NCBI GenBank assembly: GCA_937911235.1
Contig: CALDPN010000085.1
Span: 1 to 5,284, forward strand
Length of the DNA stretch: 5,284 nt
Direction of reading: 5' to 3'
Origin: an uncultured Bacteroidales bacterium
GTDB taxonomy: Bacteria > Bacteroidota > Bacteroidia > Bacteroidales > Paludibacteraceae
The notes below the pieces were generated by a model that was not told where the DNA came from, searched no databases, and was given only the letters and a program-made list of their open reading frames with translations. Positions within the stretch are counted from its first letter, which is position 1, and each line of letters starts with the position of its first letter. Below, one piece after another: positions 1-5,003 of this stretch. Position numbers and translations under genes: made by a program.

Positions 1-1
1 T

Positions 2-28
2 AGTTACAGCAATACTAGTATGGGGTAA
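2..28 (+). CDS. C-terminal end of an upstream gene (partial), possibly terminase large subunit
   Basis: From base 2 the second forward frame reads SYSNTSMG and stops at TAA 26-28, five bases before the portal start. A gene ending this close to the next start is normal in a packed phage structural operon, and the gene before the portal is often the large terminase. Eight residues cannot identify a protein, so the terminase suggestion rests on position only. The alternative is that the upstream gene ends at the TAG of bases 1-3 in the first frame. The portal frame itself is also open to the window edge. Confidence 0.25.
   Translation, partial: SYSNTSMG
22..26 (+). promoter_or_regulatory. G-run ribosome binding site of the portal gene
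   Basis: GGGGT at 22-26 ends six bases before the portal ATG at 33. It is a weak, G-rich version of the Shine-Dalgarno, unlike the AAGGAG used for scaffold and capsid. It lies inside the last codons of the upstream gene, which suggests translational coupling. The same kind of site, GGGGG, precedes the gene at 2037. Confidence 0.45.
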
Positions 29-32
29 TTAT

Positions 33-2036
33 ATGGAAATAAAAACAGAAGTAGTTAACGACTTAAAAGAGCTTACAGACAACCAAAAAGAAGAATTAGC
101 ACAACGTCTTGCTAAGAATTTCTCAAAATGGGATGATGACAGAAACTCACAAATTACTGTAGCTAAAGAGATTATGAACGAGGTTTATTTAAACCAAACA
201 AGCAGAAAAAAGAACGCTGATGACTGGAAATCAGACGTTAAGCTAAACGGTTTATATAACATAAAGAGAGCGTTAACAGCTTCTTTATGGCGTGAAATAT
301 GGGCGAATCCAGCACAAATGTTTGACGTACGTGGTACTAATTCACAAACGGAAGATATGGCAAAGCAACAAAAAGCAGCTATTGTTGATTCTCTTGAGAA
401 AATGCAAATTGGTAAACAGTTTGACGATGCCATCTCTAATCTATTTGATATAGGCGAAATGATTGCTAAAGTCGACTGGGAACAAAAGAAAAAGATTGTT
501 AAACGTCAAAAAAAAGATATTGGTTGGGTGATGCAATCTATTGCCAGAAGTCTTACAGGTGCTGGTTATGTTTCCGCGCCGTTAACTGATGTAGAAATAC
601 CATTGTACGAGAACGCTAGGGTAGAAAGCATTTCGCCATTTATGTTTGTATTCGACCATTCTAGATTTAAGTTAAGGAACAAAGAAAGCTGGGATAGTTG
701 CATCAAGATTTACAAGCGTTTTGACACTCTTGATAACATAAAAGCTAACAAGGTTTATGAAATAAAAAACGAATGGATTTATGATTTAAACCAAGAAAAA
801 GAAAACAAAACTGCCGATAATAAAGAAGTTGCCGAACTTAGAAGCGAACACCAACACGGGGATATGTATTCAGTTATGTTTGCTCATGGCGATTTTAAGA
901 TTAATGGCAAGATTTACAAAAACTATGTAGCAGAAGTTCTAGCAGGGAAATACTTGATTAGGTTTGAAGAAAATCCTATGTTTATTAATCCGTTCGTTTT
1001 CTGTGCGCTAGAATACAATCCGTTAACTAAGCGTGGCATTGCTAAGCTAAAATCAGTAAAAGATATGTGCAAGGAAGAAGAAGAACTCACGAATAAAGCT
1101 TTTGATGCGCAAAAACTAACTATTAACCCAGTTCTCTTAGCACCAGAAGAATTATTTGACGAAGATAACACGGACGAGAACGGAAATGTTGTTTATGAGC
1201 CAGGTAAAATTATTGAATATAAAACTGGTCTGTCTACAAGTTTACCAATTCCAGTATCTATTAATTCCAGCGGTATTGCTGATTTATTAGGATTACTTAA
1301 CCAAAAAATAGCAGATATTTCTAGCGTATCTAATGTTATGTATGGCAATATCGAATCAGAAAAACGTACAGCTACAGAGCTTTCTTTAGCCGATAAAGGC
1401 TCAAGCGCACAAGCTGGTAAAGACCTAGATACAATCTATCAAGATTTCAACTTACCGATTGTTGAAAAGGTGGCAGAGCTATTAGCTATGTTTAAAGATG
1501 GCGTAGACTTTGTTTACTACCAAGAAAAAGGTAAGAACGTAGAATATAGAATTACTAACGAGATTAGACAAGCGCAATATAACTATGTATACGAAGATAG
1601 AAACGCTCTAAACGATAGAAAGCTAAAAGTACAACAATTATACGAAATATTTAAATCAGTAGGCGAAAGTCAAGCATTATTCCCTATGATTGATTGGAAA
1701 GAAGTAATTGTAACTCTTGTTGAAACAGTTGGCTACGATAATACAGATAAGTTTTTTGCTGATGAAACACCAGCAGAACAATTTAGCGGTCAATTAAAGC
1801 AATTGCCTCCTGAAATCCAACAACAAATAATTCCTATGTTTGCTCAACAGTTGCAACAAATGCAACAACAGCAACAAATAAGACAGCAACAAGCAGAAAT
1901 GCAAGCGCAAGCACAGAAACAAGTGCAAATGCAAGCTATGAGGGATAACGCTAGGGCGGAGCTTCAACAACAAGCAAGCGATCAAATAATGGAGCAAAGA
2001 ATGCGTGACGGATTAGCTTCTATGGGGGTAATGTAG
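33..2036 (+). CDS. Phage portal (head-tail connector) protein
   Basis: This protein forms the ring at one capsid vertex through which the terminase pumps DNA and to which the tail attaches. At 667 aa it fits the larger P22/podovirus-like portals. An N-terminal helical part (about 1-90) contains LTASLWREIWANPAQMFDVR, and a mixed central part runs from about 125 to 330. Then comes INPFVFCALEYNPLTKRGIA (318-337) with a long helix starting SVKDMCKEEEELTNKAFDAQ (341-360). RTATELS (445-451), followed by a helix to about 485, is the R-T-A-T-E type motif common in portals. The tail (588-650) is strongly glutamine-rich, probably helical or coiled coil. I chose ATG 33 because GGGGT precedes it and an upstream gene appears to stop at 28, but the frame is open to base 3, so a longer N-terminus is not excluded. 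The stop touches the ATG of the next gene. The assignment rests on these motifs plus the scaffold and capsid genes downstream. Confidence 0.88.
   Translation: MEIKTEVVNDLKELTDNQKEELAQRLAKNFSKWDDDRNSQITVAKEIMNEVYLNQTSRKKNADDWKSDVKLNGLYNIKRALTASLWREIWANPAQMFDVRGTNSQTEDMAKQQKAAIVDSLEKMQIGKQFDDAISNLFDIGEMIAKVDWEQKKKIVKRQKKDIGWVMQSIARSLTGAGYVSAPLTDVEIPLYENARVESISPFMFVFDHSRFKLRNKESWDSCIKIYKRFDTLDNIKANKVYEIKNEWIYDLNQEKENKTADNKEVAELRSEHQHGDMYSVMFAHGDFKINGKIYKNYVAEVLAGKYLIRFEENPMFINPFVFCALEYNPLTKRGIAKLKSVKDMCKEEEELTNKAFDAQKLTINPVLLAPEELFDEDNTDENGNVVYEPGKIIEYKTGLSTSLPIPVSINSSGIADLLGLLNQKIADISSVSNVMYGNIESEKRTATELSLADKGSSAQAGKDLDTIYQDFNLPIVEKVAELLAMFKDGVDFVYYQEKGKNVEYRITNEIRQAQYNYVYEDRNALNDRKLKVQQLYEIFKSVGESQALFPMIDWKEVIVTLVETVGYDNTDKFFADETPAEQFSGQLKQLPPEIQQQIIPMFAQQLQQMQQQQQIRQQQAEMQAQAQKQVQMQAMRDNARAELQQQASDQIMEQRMRDGLASMGVM
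1818..1934 (+). repeat. CAA/CAG-rich low-complexity stretch encoding a glutamine-rich tail
   Basis: Portal residues 596-634 are 21 Gln out of 39, broken by Met, Ala, Ile and Arg, and coded by imperfect CAA and CAG runs. The codons are mixed and the spacing irregular, so this is compositional bias rather than an exact tandem repeat. Portal C-termini often form helical barrels or disordered tails inside the capsid, and a Q/A/M-rich helix would fit that. The opposite strand gives a leucine-rich open frame here that is only a by-product of the bias. Confidence 0.7.
2024..2028 (+). promoter_or_regulatory. G-run ribosome binding site inside the portal 3' end
   Basis: GGGGG at 2024-2028 lies eight bases before ATG 2037 and within the last codons of the portal gene. 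It supports 2037 as the start, with coupled translation. The next in-frame ATG (2058) has no purine-rich site before it. The surrounding TATGGGGGTAAT nearly repeats the TATGGGGTAAT found before the portal start. Confidence 0.5.
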
Positions 2037-2750
2037 ATGGTATTAAATTATCAGCAAATGCCAACTCCATATAGTGGAATTTCAAATATAGATGAAATAA
2101 GCGAAATTCCGCAGTATTACGCAATGCCATTAATGTATTTTGGTACTCCTTTAGTGGGCGGTGTAAGTAATTTATCAAAAATACAGCAATTACAAAAGAT
2201 AAAACGCTTATTAGGTGAGCCAATTGAGTATTTGAAAAGAAATGATATAAAGTTGTTTAGAAAATTTGACCCTAAAGAAGTTGATTTTAAAAGAAAATAC
2301 TACACAAGATATGGCGCAGATAAGTATTATCAAGATAATTATCCCGAGAATATTAATCCTAAAGGTTACAGAGAACCTTATAATGTTTTAAATAATAATC
2401 AATATCGTAAAGAATGGAGAAAATACACTAAAGATAACTTAACTGGTGATTATGTAGAAATGACAAATTATCCCGATATTTATTTTTCTGATAATAACGA
2501 AGGTAAAGATTATTTACACAATTTGCAAGAGTTACCTTATGTTAAAGACCAGTTAAAAGATGCAAAATATGCATTTAGTACAACATATAAATATAAGGAT
2601 GAACCTTATAAAATATATGATCATTTTTCTAATACTAATAAGAACAATTTATTTGATTATATTATCGAGGTTACTAGAGATAATGATGGTAAAACAATAC
2701 ATCACAATTATAAAATGATGAAAAATATTACTAGAGGAGATAAACCATAA
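2037..2750 (+). CDS. Hypothetical accessory protein, low GC; C-terminal domain loosely like phage barnase/EndoU-type or LPD domains
   Basis: I do not recognise this 237-aa protein with certainty. The N-terminus (1-60) has a mildly hydrophobic stretch, YYAMPLMYFGTPLVGG (27-42), too polar and short for a confident membrane segment. It is followed by KIQQLQKIKRLLGE. The middle (65-150) is rich in Lys, Tyr, Asn and Asp. The last part (about 157-229) reads NLQELPYVKDQLKDAKYAF, then YKIYDHF, FDYIIEVTRDNDGK and HHNYKM. That layout (Leu-Pro segment, helix with DAKY, short strand, strand ending with dgk) recalls the small barnase/EndoU/RelE-like nuclease or large-polyvalent-protein-associated domains of phage proteins. 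This is a pattern impression only; no catalytic set can be assigned. The gene starts on the base after the portal stop. GC is about 27% by hand count, against about 35-41% in sampled lines of the neighbours, and a gene-free stretch follows. This fits an inserted accessory (moron) gene. Position after the portal recalls phages whose MuF-type proteins carry toxin domains. Confidence 0.75.
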   Translation: MVLNYQQMPTPYSGISNIDEISEIPQYYAMPLMYFGTPLVGGVSNLSKIQQLQKIKRLLGEPIEYLKRNDIKLFRKFDPKEVDFKRKYYTRYGADKYYQDNYPENINPKGYREPYNVLNNNQYRKEWRKYTKDNLTGDYVEMTNYPDIYFSDNNEGKDYLHNLQELPYVKDQLKDAKYAFSTTYKYKDEPYKIYDHFSNTNKNNLFDYIIEVTRDNDGKTIHHNYKMMKNITRGDKP

Positions 2751-2780
2751 AAAAACAACCGCAGGATACGGCTCCTGCGG
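2749..2780 (-). terminator. Intrinsic terminator acting on the minus strand
   Basis: CCGCAGGA (2759-2766) and TCCTGCGG (2773-2780) form a perfect 8-bp stem with a six-base loop (2767-2772). Read on the minus strand, the stem is followed by TTG and then seven T (complement of the A run 2749-2755), the classic layout of a Rho-independent terminator. On the plus strand the bases after the stem are CTGCTACTTA, with no T run, so it is a poor terminator for the genes upstream. In plus-strand mRNA the hairpin could still protect or mark a 3' end. Confidence 0.6.
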
Positions 2781-2785
2781 CTGCT
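2750..2785 (-). ncRNA. Putative ~36-nt hairpin RNA, antisense to the end of the low-GC gene
   Basis: With the minus-strand promoter at 2792-2819, a start seven bases past the -10 box falls at the A opposite 2785. The RNA would be AGCAG, then the 8-bp hairpin with loop GCCGUA, then UUG and a U run ending in the stop codon of the gene at 2037-2750. No reading frame fits in it. It would be one of the shortest possible transcription units, a promoter directly followed by its own terminator. The stem contains AGGA and UCCU, resembling Shine-Dalgarno and anti-Shine-Dalgarno, but that may simply reflect a GC-rich stem. This is an inference from promoter and terminator only. Confidence 0.35.
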
Positions 2786-2791
2786 ACTTAT

Positions 2792-2819
2792 ATTATAACA
2801 CTTCTTTTTAGGTTTTCAA
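2792..2819 (-). promoter_or_regulatory. Sigma-70-type promoter on the minus strand
   Basis: On the minus strand TTGAAA (complement of 2814-2819) is followed by a 16-base spacer and TATAAT (complement of 2792-2797), a perfect -10 box. TG sits one base before it (2799-2800), giving an extended -10. The -35 box matches five of six consensus bases. It points away from the scaffold and capsid genes and towards the 3' end of the gene at 2037-2750. AT-rich DNA produces -10-like boxes often, but the combination of -35, spacing, extended -10 and an immediate terminator is unlikely to be accidental. Confidence 0.55.
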
Positions 2820-2824
2820 CCCCC

Positions 2825-2847
2825 AAAACTGCCCGATTTTAAAACTG
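2825..2847. repeat. Two AAAACTG direct repeats next to the minus-strand promoter
   Basis: AAAACTG occurs at 2825-2831 and 2841-2847, start to start 16 bases, with the small palindrome TTTTAAAA (2837-2844) overlapping the second copy. They lie directly upstream of the minus-strand -35 box and just before the gene at 2861. They could be a binding site for a regulator on one DNA face (about 1.5 helical turns makes this imperfect) or chance in AT-rich DNA. With the promoter and hairpin, they are all I can see in the gene-free stretch 2751-2860. Confidence 0.25.
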
Positions 2848-2854
2848 TCATACT
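2846..2854 (+). promoter_or_regulatory. Weak extended -10 box that would give a leaderless mRNA
   Basis: TGTCATACT (2846-2854) resembles an extended -10 (TG, one base, then CATACT, four of six consensus bases including the key A and final T). The start expected seven bases later is base 2861, exactly the A of the ATG of the 61-aa gene, which has no Shine-Dalgarno. No good -35 box is found at normal spacing. This is a suggestion, not a firm promoter. Confidence 0.2.
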
Positions 2855-2860
2855 CCAAGT

Positions 2861-3046
2861 ATGGACAGAGAATATCTATTAAAGCTTAGAAATGAGTTAG
2901 TAAACACAAAGCTAGGGGATTTGTTATTACAATACCTCCACGATATGGCGACTGGTGATGTGCATAAGCGCATTAGCAAGGATGACATAGCGGGCTTTTT
3001 ACTATGCATTCAAGCGATTAAGGATATTCCTGACAAATGCAAATAG
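2861..3046 (+). CDS. Small conserved-looking phage protein of unknown function
   Basis: The 61-aa product is charged and probably all-helical: one helix at about 2-30 (REYLLKLRNELVNTKLGDLL), a linker TGDVHKRISKDD, and a second helix AGFLLCIQAIKDIPD. It has no signal peptide or membrane segment. It sits 20 bases before the scaffold start, in the same direction and with clean coding sequence, so I take it as real. A portal-to-scaffold position suggests a role in head assembly, but I do not recognise the family. The start is uncertain: bases before ATG 2861 (CTCCAAGT) give no Shine-Dalgarno, an in-frame stop lies at 2840-2842, and no other start codon intervenes. A leaderless start or a shorter protein from an internal codon is possible. 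Confidence 0.6.
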   Translation: MDREYLLKLRNELVNTKLGDLLLQYLHDMATGDVHKRISKDDIAGFLLCIQAIKDIPDKCK

Positions 3047-3054
3047 AAAGTAAA

Positions 3055-3060
3055 AAGGAG
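3055..3060 (+). promoter_or_regulatory. Ribosome binding site that fixes the scaffold start
   Basis: AAGGAG at 3055-3060 stands six bases before ATG 3067. The earlier in-frame ATG at 3037 has no such site and overlaps the end of the 61-aa gene, so translation most likely begins at 3067. Confidence 0.8.
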
Positions 3061-3066
3061 TATTCA

Positions 3067-4074
3067 ATGACAGCAGAAGCAGAAATTTCAACACCTGTGG
3101 AAACTGTAGAAGAGGAGACCTCTACAATTGTTGAGCCTGTTGAAGAAACAGAAACCCCAACAGTAGAGCCTGAAACTACGGAGGAGACAGCTGAAGTCCA
3201 AGCAGAAGTGACAGAAGAGGTAGTACCTCAAACAGTTTATGCAGGCAAGTACAACTCAATAGAAGCACTTGAAAAAGGCTACAAAGAGTTAGAAAGCAAA
3301 TTAGGGCAACCTAACGAGTACGAGACAAAGTACAAAGAACTACTTGAAAAACAACAAAAAGCAGAAAGAGAAGCGCAAGAAGCACGTATCAAGGAAGCTA
3401 ACAACCACGGATTTAGAACAGTAGAAGACCAAGAAGCTCACGAAAAGCTACAAGCTACAGAGCTTGAATGGTATGCGAACTATCTTAACCTTGTTGCACC
3501 TGAAAACTATGAGAACGCTAGAGCTTATCTTGGCGAGTATCTAAGAACAGGGCAAGTGGCTTACTTCAACGAAGCTAAAAAGCTTTTCCCTCTTGATTTT
3601 GTTGAGAATGTAGCAAACGCAAAAACACAACTTAGCGCAAAGCTACAAGGCGAAATTGCACAAAAAAGACAGTTAGAACGTGAGGAGTTTGACAAAAACC
3701 TTGCTGAACAGATCAAGGGGCAGTTTAACGAGTTCTTGGCTGATAGTGCAACAAACCAAGCTAAAGCTAACGCTCTAAAGGCTATGTGTGATGCTGGAGC
3801 GATTAATTCAGTAGAGGATATGCAAAACTTTGTAAATCTGTACACAAGTATTGTCGATAACGCTAAACAAATAGCGATTAAAGAGTACGAAGCTGCTAAA
3901 GCCATTGAAGAAACCAAACAAAAAGCCGTAATCGGTAGTGGTGCTGTTGCACAAGCGGGAGGTGGTCTTAAAGACTCTTATACTTCTGCTGAAATTGGCG
4001 CTATGTCGCTAGAAGAATACAACGCACTTTGTGACAAGTACGGCGAAGCGGAAATAGATAAACGAATTATTTAA
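3067..4074 (+). CDS. Capsid scaffold (capsid assembly) protein
   Basis: Scaffold proteins act inside the forming procapsid, guiding coat subunits around the portal and leaving before or during DNA packaging. From ATG 3067 the product is 335 aa. Residues 1-60 have no Lys or Arg and 18 Glu, with Thr, Val and Pro, so this is an acidic disordered arm. Next comes YAGKYNSIEALEKGYKELES (58-77), the G-K-[FY]-x-S-x-E-x-L-x-x-[GA]-Y-x-x-L-E motif typical of phage scaffold proteins. Long charged helices follow (85-110 and 190-285), then a Gly-rich hinge (290-300) and a C-terminal SAEIGAMSLEEYNALCDKYG (307-326) with basic DKR near the end. Such helical, partly basic C-termini often bind coat protein. Position directly before the capsid gene agrees. 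The stop codon overlaps the capsid ribosome site, suggesting coupling. No protease motif is seen. Confidence 0.85.
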   Translation: MTAEAEISTPVETVEEETSTIVEPVEETETPTVEPETTEETAEVQAEVTEEVVPQTVYAGKYNSIEALEKGYKELESKLGQPNEYETKYKELLEKQQKAEREAQEARIKEANNHGFRTVEDQEAHEKLQATELEWYANYLNLVAPENYENARAYLGEYLRTGQVAYFNEAKKLFPLDFVENVANAKTQLSAKLQGEIAQKRQLEREEFDKNLAEQIKGQFNEFLADSATNQAKANALKAMCDAGAINSVEDMQNFVNLYTSIVDNAKQIAIKEYEAAKAIEETKQKAVIGSGAVAQAGGGLKDSYTSAEIGAMSLEEYNALCDKYGEAEIDKRII

Positions 4075-4078
4075 GGAG
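4073..4078 (+). promoter_or_regulatory. Strong ribosome binding site of the capsid gene, overlapping the scaffold stop
   Basis: AAGGAG at 4073-4078 includes the last two bases of the scaffold TAA and lies eight bases before ATG 4087. Ribosomes ending on the scaffold could restart here, but the strong site also allows the high independent initiation that a major capsid protein needs. Confidence 0.75.
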
Positions 4079-4086
4079 ATTAAAAA

Positions 4087-4950
4087 ATGGCAGAAGAATT
4101 AATTAAAAATGGCGTGTTCACCCCTGAGGTGATGTCTAAAAAAATGTTACGCAACCTTGACGCTAACTCAGTTTGGAAAGGTTTAGTAAACGACAACTGG
4201 GAAGGTGAAATCAAAGATGCTGGCGATACAGTTATTATCAACCAATACGGTGATATCGCTGTAAAAGATTATGTTATCGGTGAAGCTGTTGAATACGAAC
4301 ACCCAGCTGGTGACAACCTAATCTTAAAAGTTGACCAACAAAAATACTTTGCATTCTTTATTGATAAGATTTCTAGAGTACAAGCTAAACCTGAACTTAT
4401 CGATGGTTACTTCTCTAGAGCTAAAGTTGCTATCAACTTAGAAAAAGACACTTACTTATCAACATTAGCATTTGCTGGTATTGAAAAAGCTATTGATAAA
4501 ACTGGTCTTAACAAAGACAACATCTATGGCTACTTCACTCAATTAATGGGTTCTTTAAGATGGGCTAACGCTCTTCAAAACAACGGTACTGGTTTTGACG
4601 GTAAACGTCCATTTGCAGTAGTTGACCCTGATGTATACGGTGTTATGTTAGCTGCTCCAGAAAACTTAAAAGCTACTGTTGAAGGTGACAAAACTTCAAG
4701 AGAAGGCACAATCTTAAGATTTGCTGGATTTGATGTTAAAGTTTCTACTCACGCTAACCCAGAAGATACAAACAAAAAGGTTATCGTTGGTACTACAGAA
4801 GCTATCACATTGGCAGACCAAATCACTGAAACTCAAACAGTTAGAGATAAAGACGCTATTGGTGGCGCTTACTGCTCTGGCTTATATGTTTACGGTGCTA
4901 AAGTTGTTCAACCTAAAGCTCTTGCTGGTGGTACTGTAACACTTGCTTAG
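4087..4950 (+). CDS. Major capsid (coat) protein
   Basis: This is the shell-forming coat protein, 287 aa, probably of the HK97 fold. The N-terminal arm has VWKGLVNDNWEGEIKDAGDTV (29-49); G-D-T-V followed by a strand (IINQYGDIAVKDY) is typical of P22/T7-like and related coat proteins. Then come LKVDQQKYFAFFIDKISRVQ (80-99), the usual L-x-[IV]-D-Q-x-K-x-F-x-F-x-[IV]-D motif, a helix with two acidic residues (112-130), and RPFAVVDPDVYGVMLA (174-189), matching the V-D-P-x-x-Y-x-x-L segment. GTILRFAGFDVKVSTHA (207-223) is the G-F-x-V-x-x-S motif, and SGLYVYGAKVVQPKAL (264-279) ends the domain. There is no extended N-terminal delta domain of the HK97 type, which agrees with a separate scaffold gene. 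Length is at the short end for coat proteins. The next gene is separated by a terminator. Confidence 0.9.
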   Translation: MAEELIKNGVFTPEVMSKKMLRNLDANSVWKGLVNDNWEGEIKDAGDTVIINQYGDIAVKDYVIGEAVEYEHPAGDNLILKVDQQKYFAFFIDKISRVQAKPELIDGYFSRAKVAINLEKDTYLSTLAFAGIEKAIDKTGLNKDNIYGYFTQLMGSLRWANALQNNGTGFDGKRPFAVVDPDVYGVMLAAPENLKATVEGDKTSREGTILRFAGFDVKVSTHANPEDTNKKVIVGTTEAITLADQITETQTVRDKDAIGGAYCSGLYVYGAKVVQPKALAGGTVTLA

Positions 4951-4960
4951 TTTAATTAAG

Positions 4961-4991
4961 GCTAGGGAGGGTAAATCCTCTCTAGCTTTTT
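4961..4991 (+). terminator. Intrinsic terminator after the major capsid gene
   Basis: GCTAGGGAGG (4961-4970) pairs with CCTCTCTAGC (4977-4986) over 10 bp with a single G-T wobble and a six-base loop. The stem can extend by about three weaker pairs, and five T follow (4987-4991). It lies 10 bases after the capsid stop and 12 bases before the next ATG. Terminators here are common in tailed phages and lower transcription of downstream genes relative to the coat gene. Confidence 0.8.
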
Positions 4992-5003
4992 GAAAGGAAA
5001 TTT

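Noticed and set aside
185..433. Minus-strand open frame opposite the portal N-terminus (and a similar one at 923-1171)
   Set aside because: Both lie fully inside the portal coding region, with no sign of independent coding or start signals.
1794..1997. Minus-strand open frame, leucine-rich, resembling a membrane protein
   Set aside because: It is the complement of the CAA/CAG-rich portal tail, which automatically reads as Leu codons; no ribosome site is evident.
2759..2800. Hairpin at 2759-2780 as a forward terminator for the portal operon
   Set aside because: The plus strand has no T run after the stem; the run is on the other side, so the orientation fits the minus strand.
2751..2860. CRISPR array, tRNA or riboswitch in the gene-free stretch
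   Set aside because: Only one pair of seven-base repeats is present, no cloverleaf can be drawn, and the single stable stem is explained as a terminator hairpin.
3037..3066. Upstream ATG 3037 as the scaffold start, adding ten residues
   Set aside because: It has no Shine-Dalgarno and overlaps the end of the 61-aa gene, while ATG 3067 has AAGGAG at six bases.
3561..3917. 118-codon minus-strand open frame opposite the scaffold gene
   Set aside because: The plus strand here has the conserved scaffold layout and correct neighbours; the opposite frame has biased Ser/Ala/Cys/Leu composition and no promoter or ribosome site.
4721..4939. Plus-strand open frame in a second frame inside the capsid gene
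   Set aside because: The capsid frame has recognisable coat motifs across this span; the other frame is Leu/Lys-rich shadow sequence without a ribosome site.
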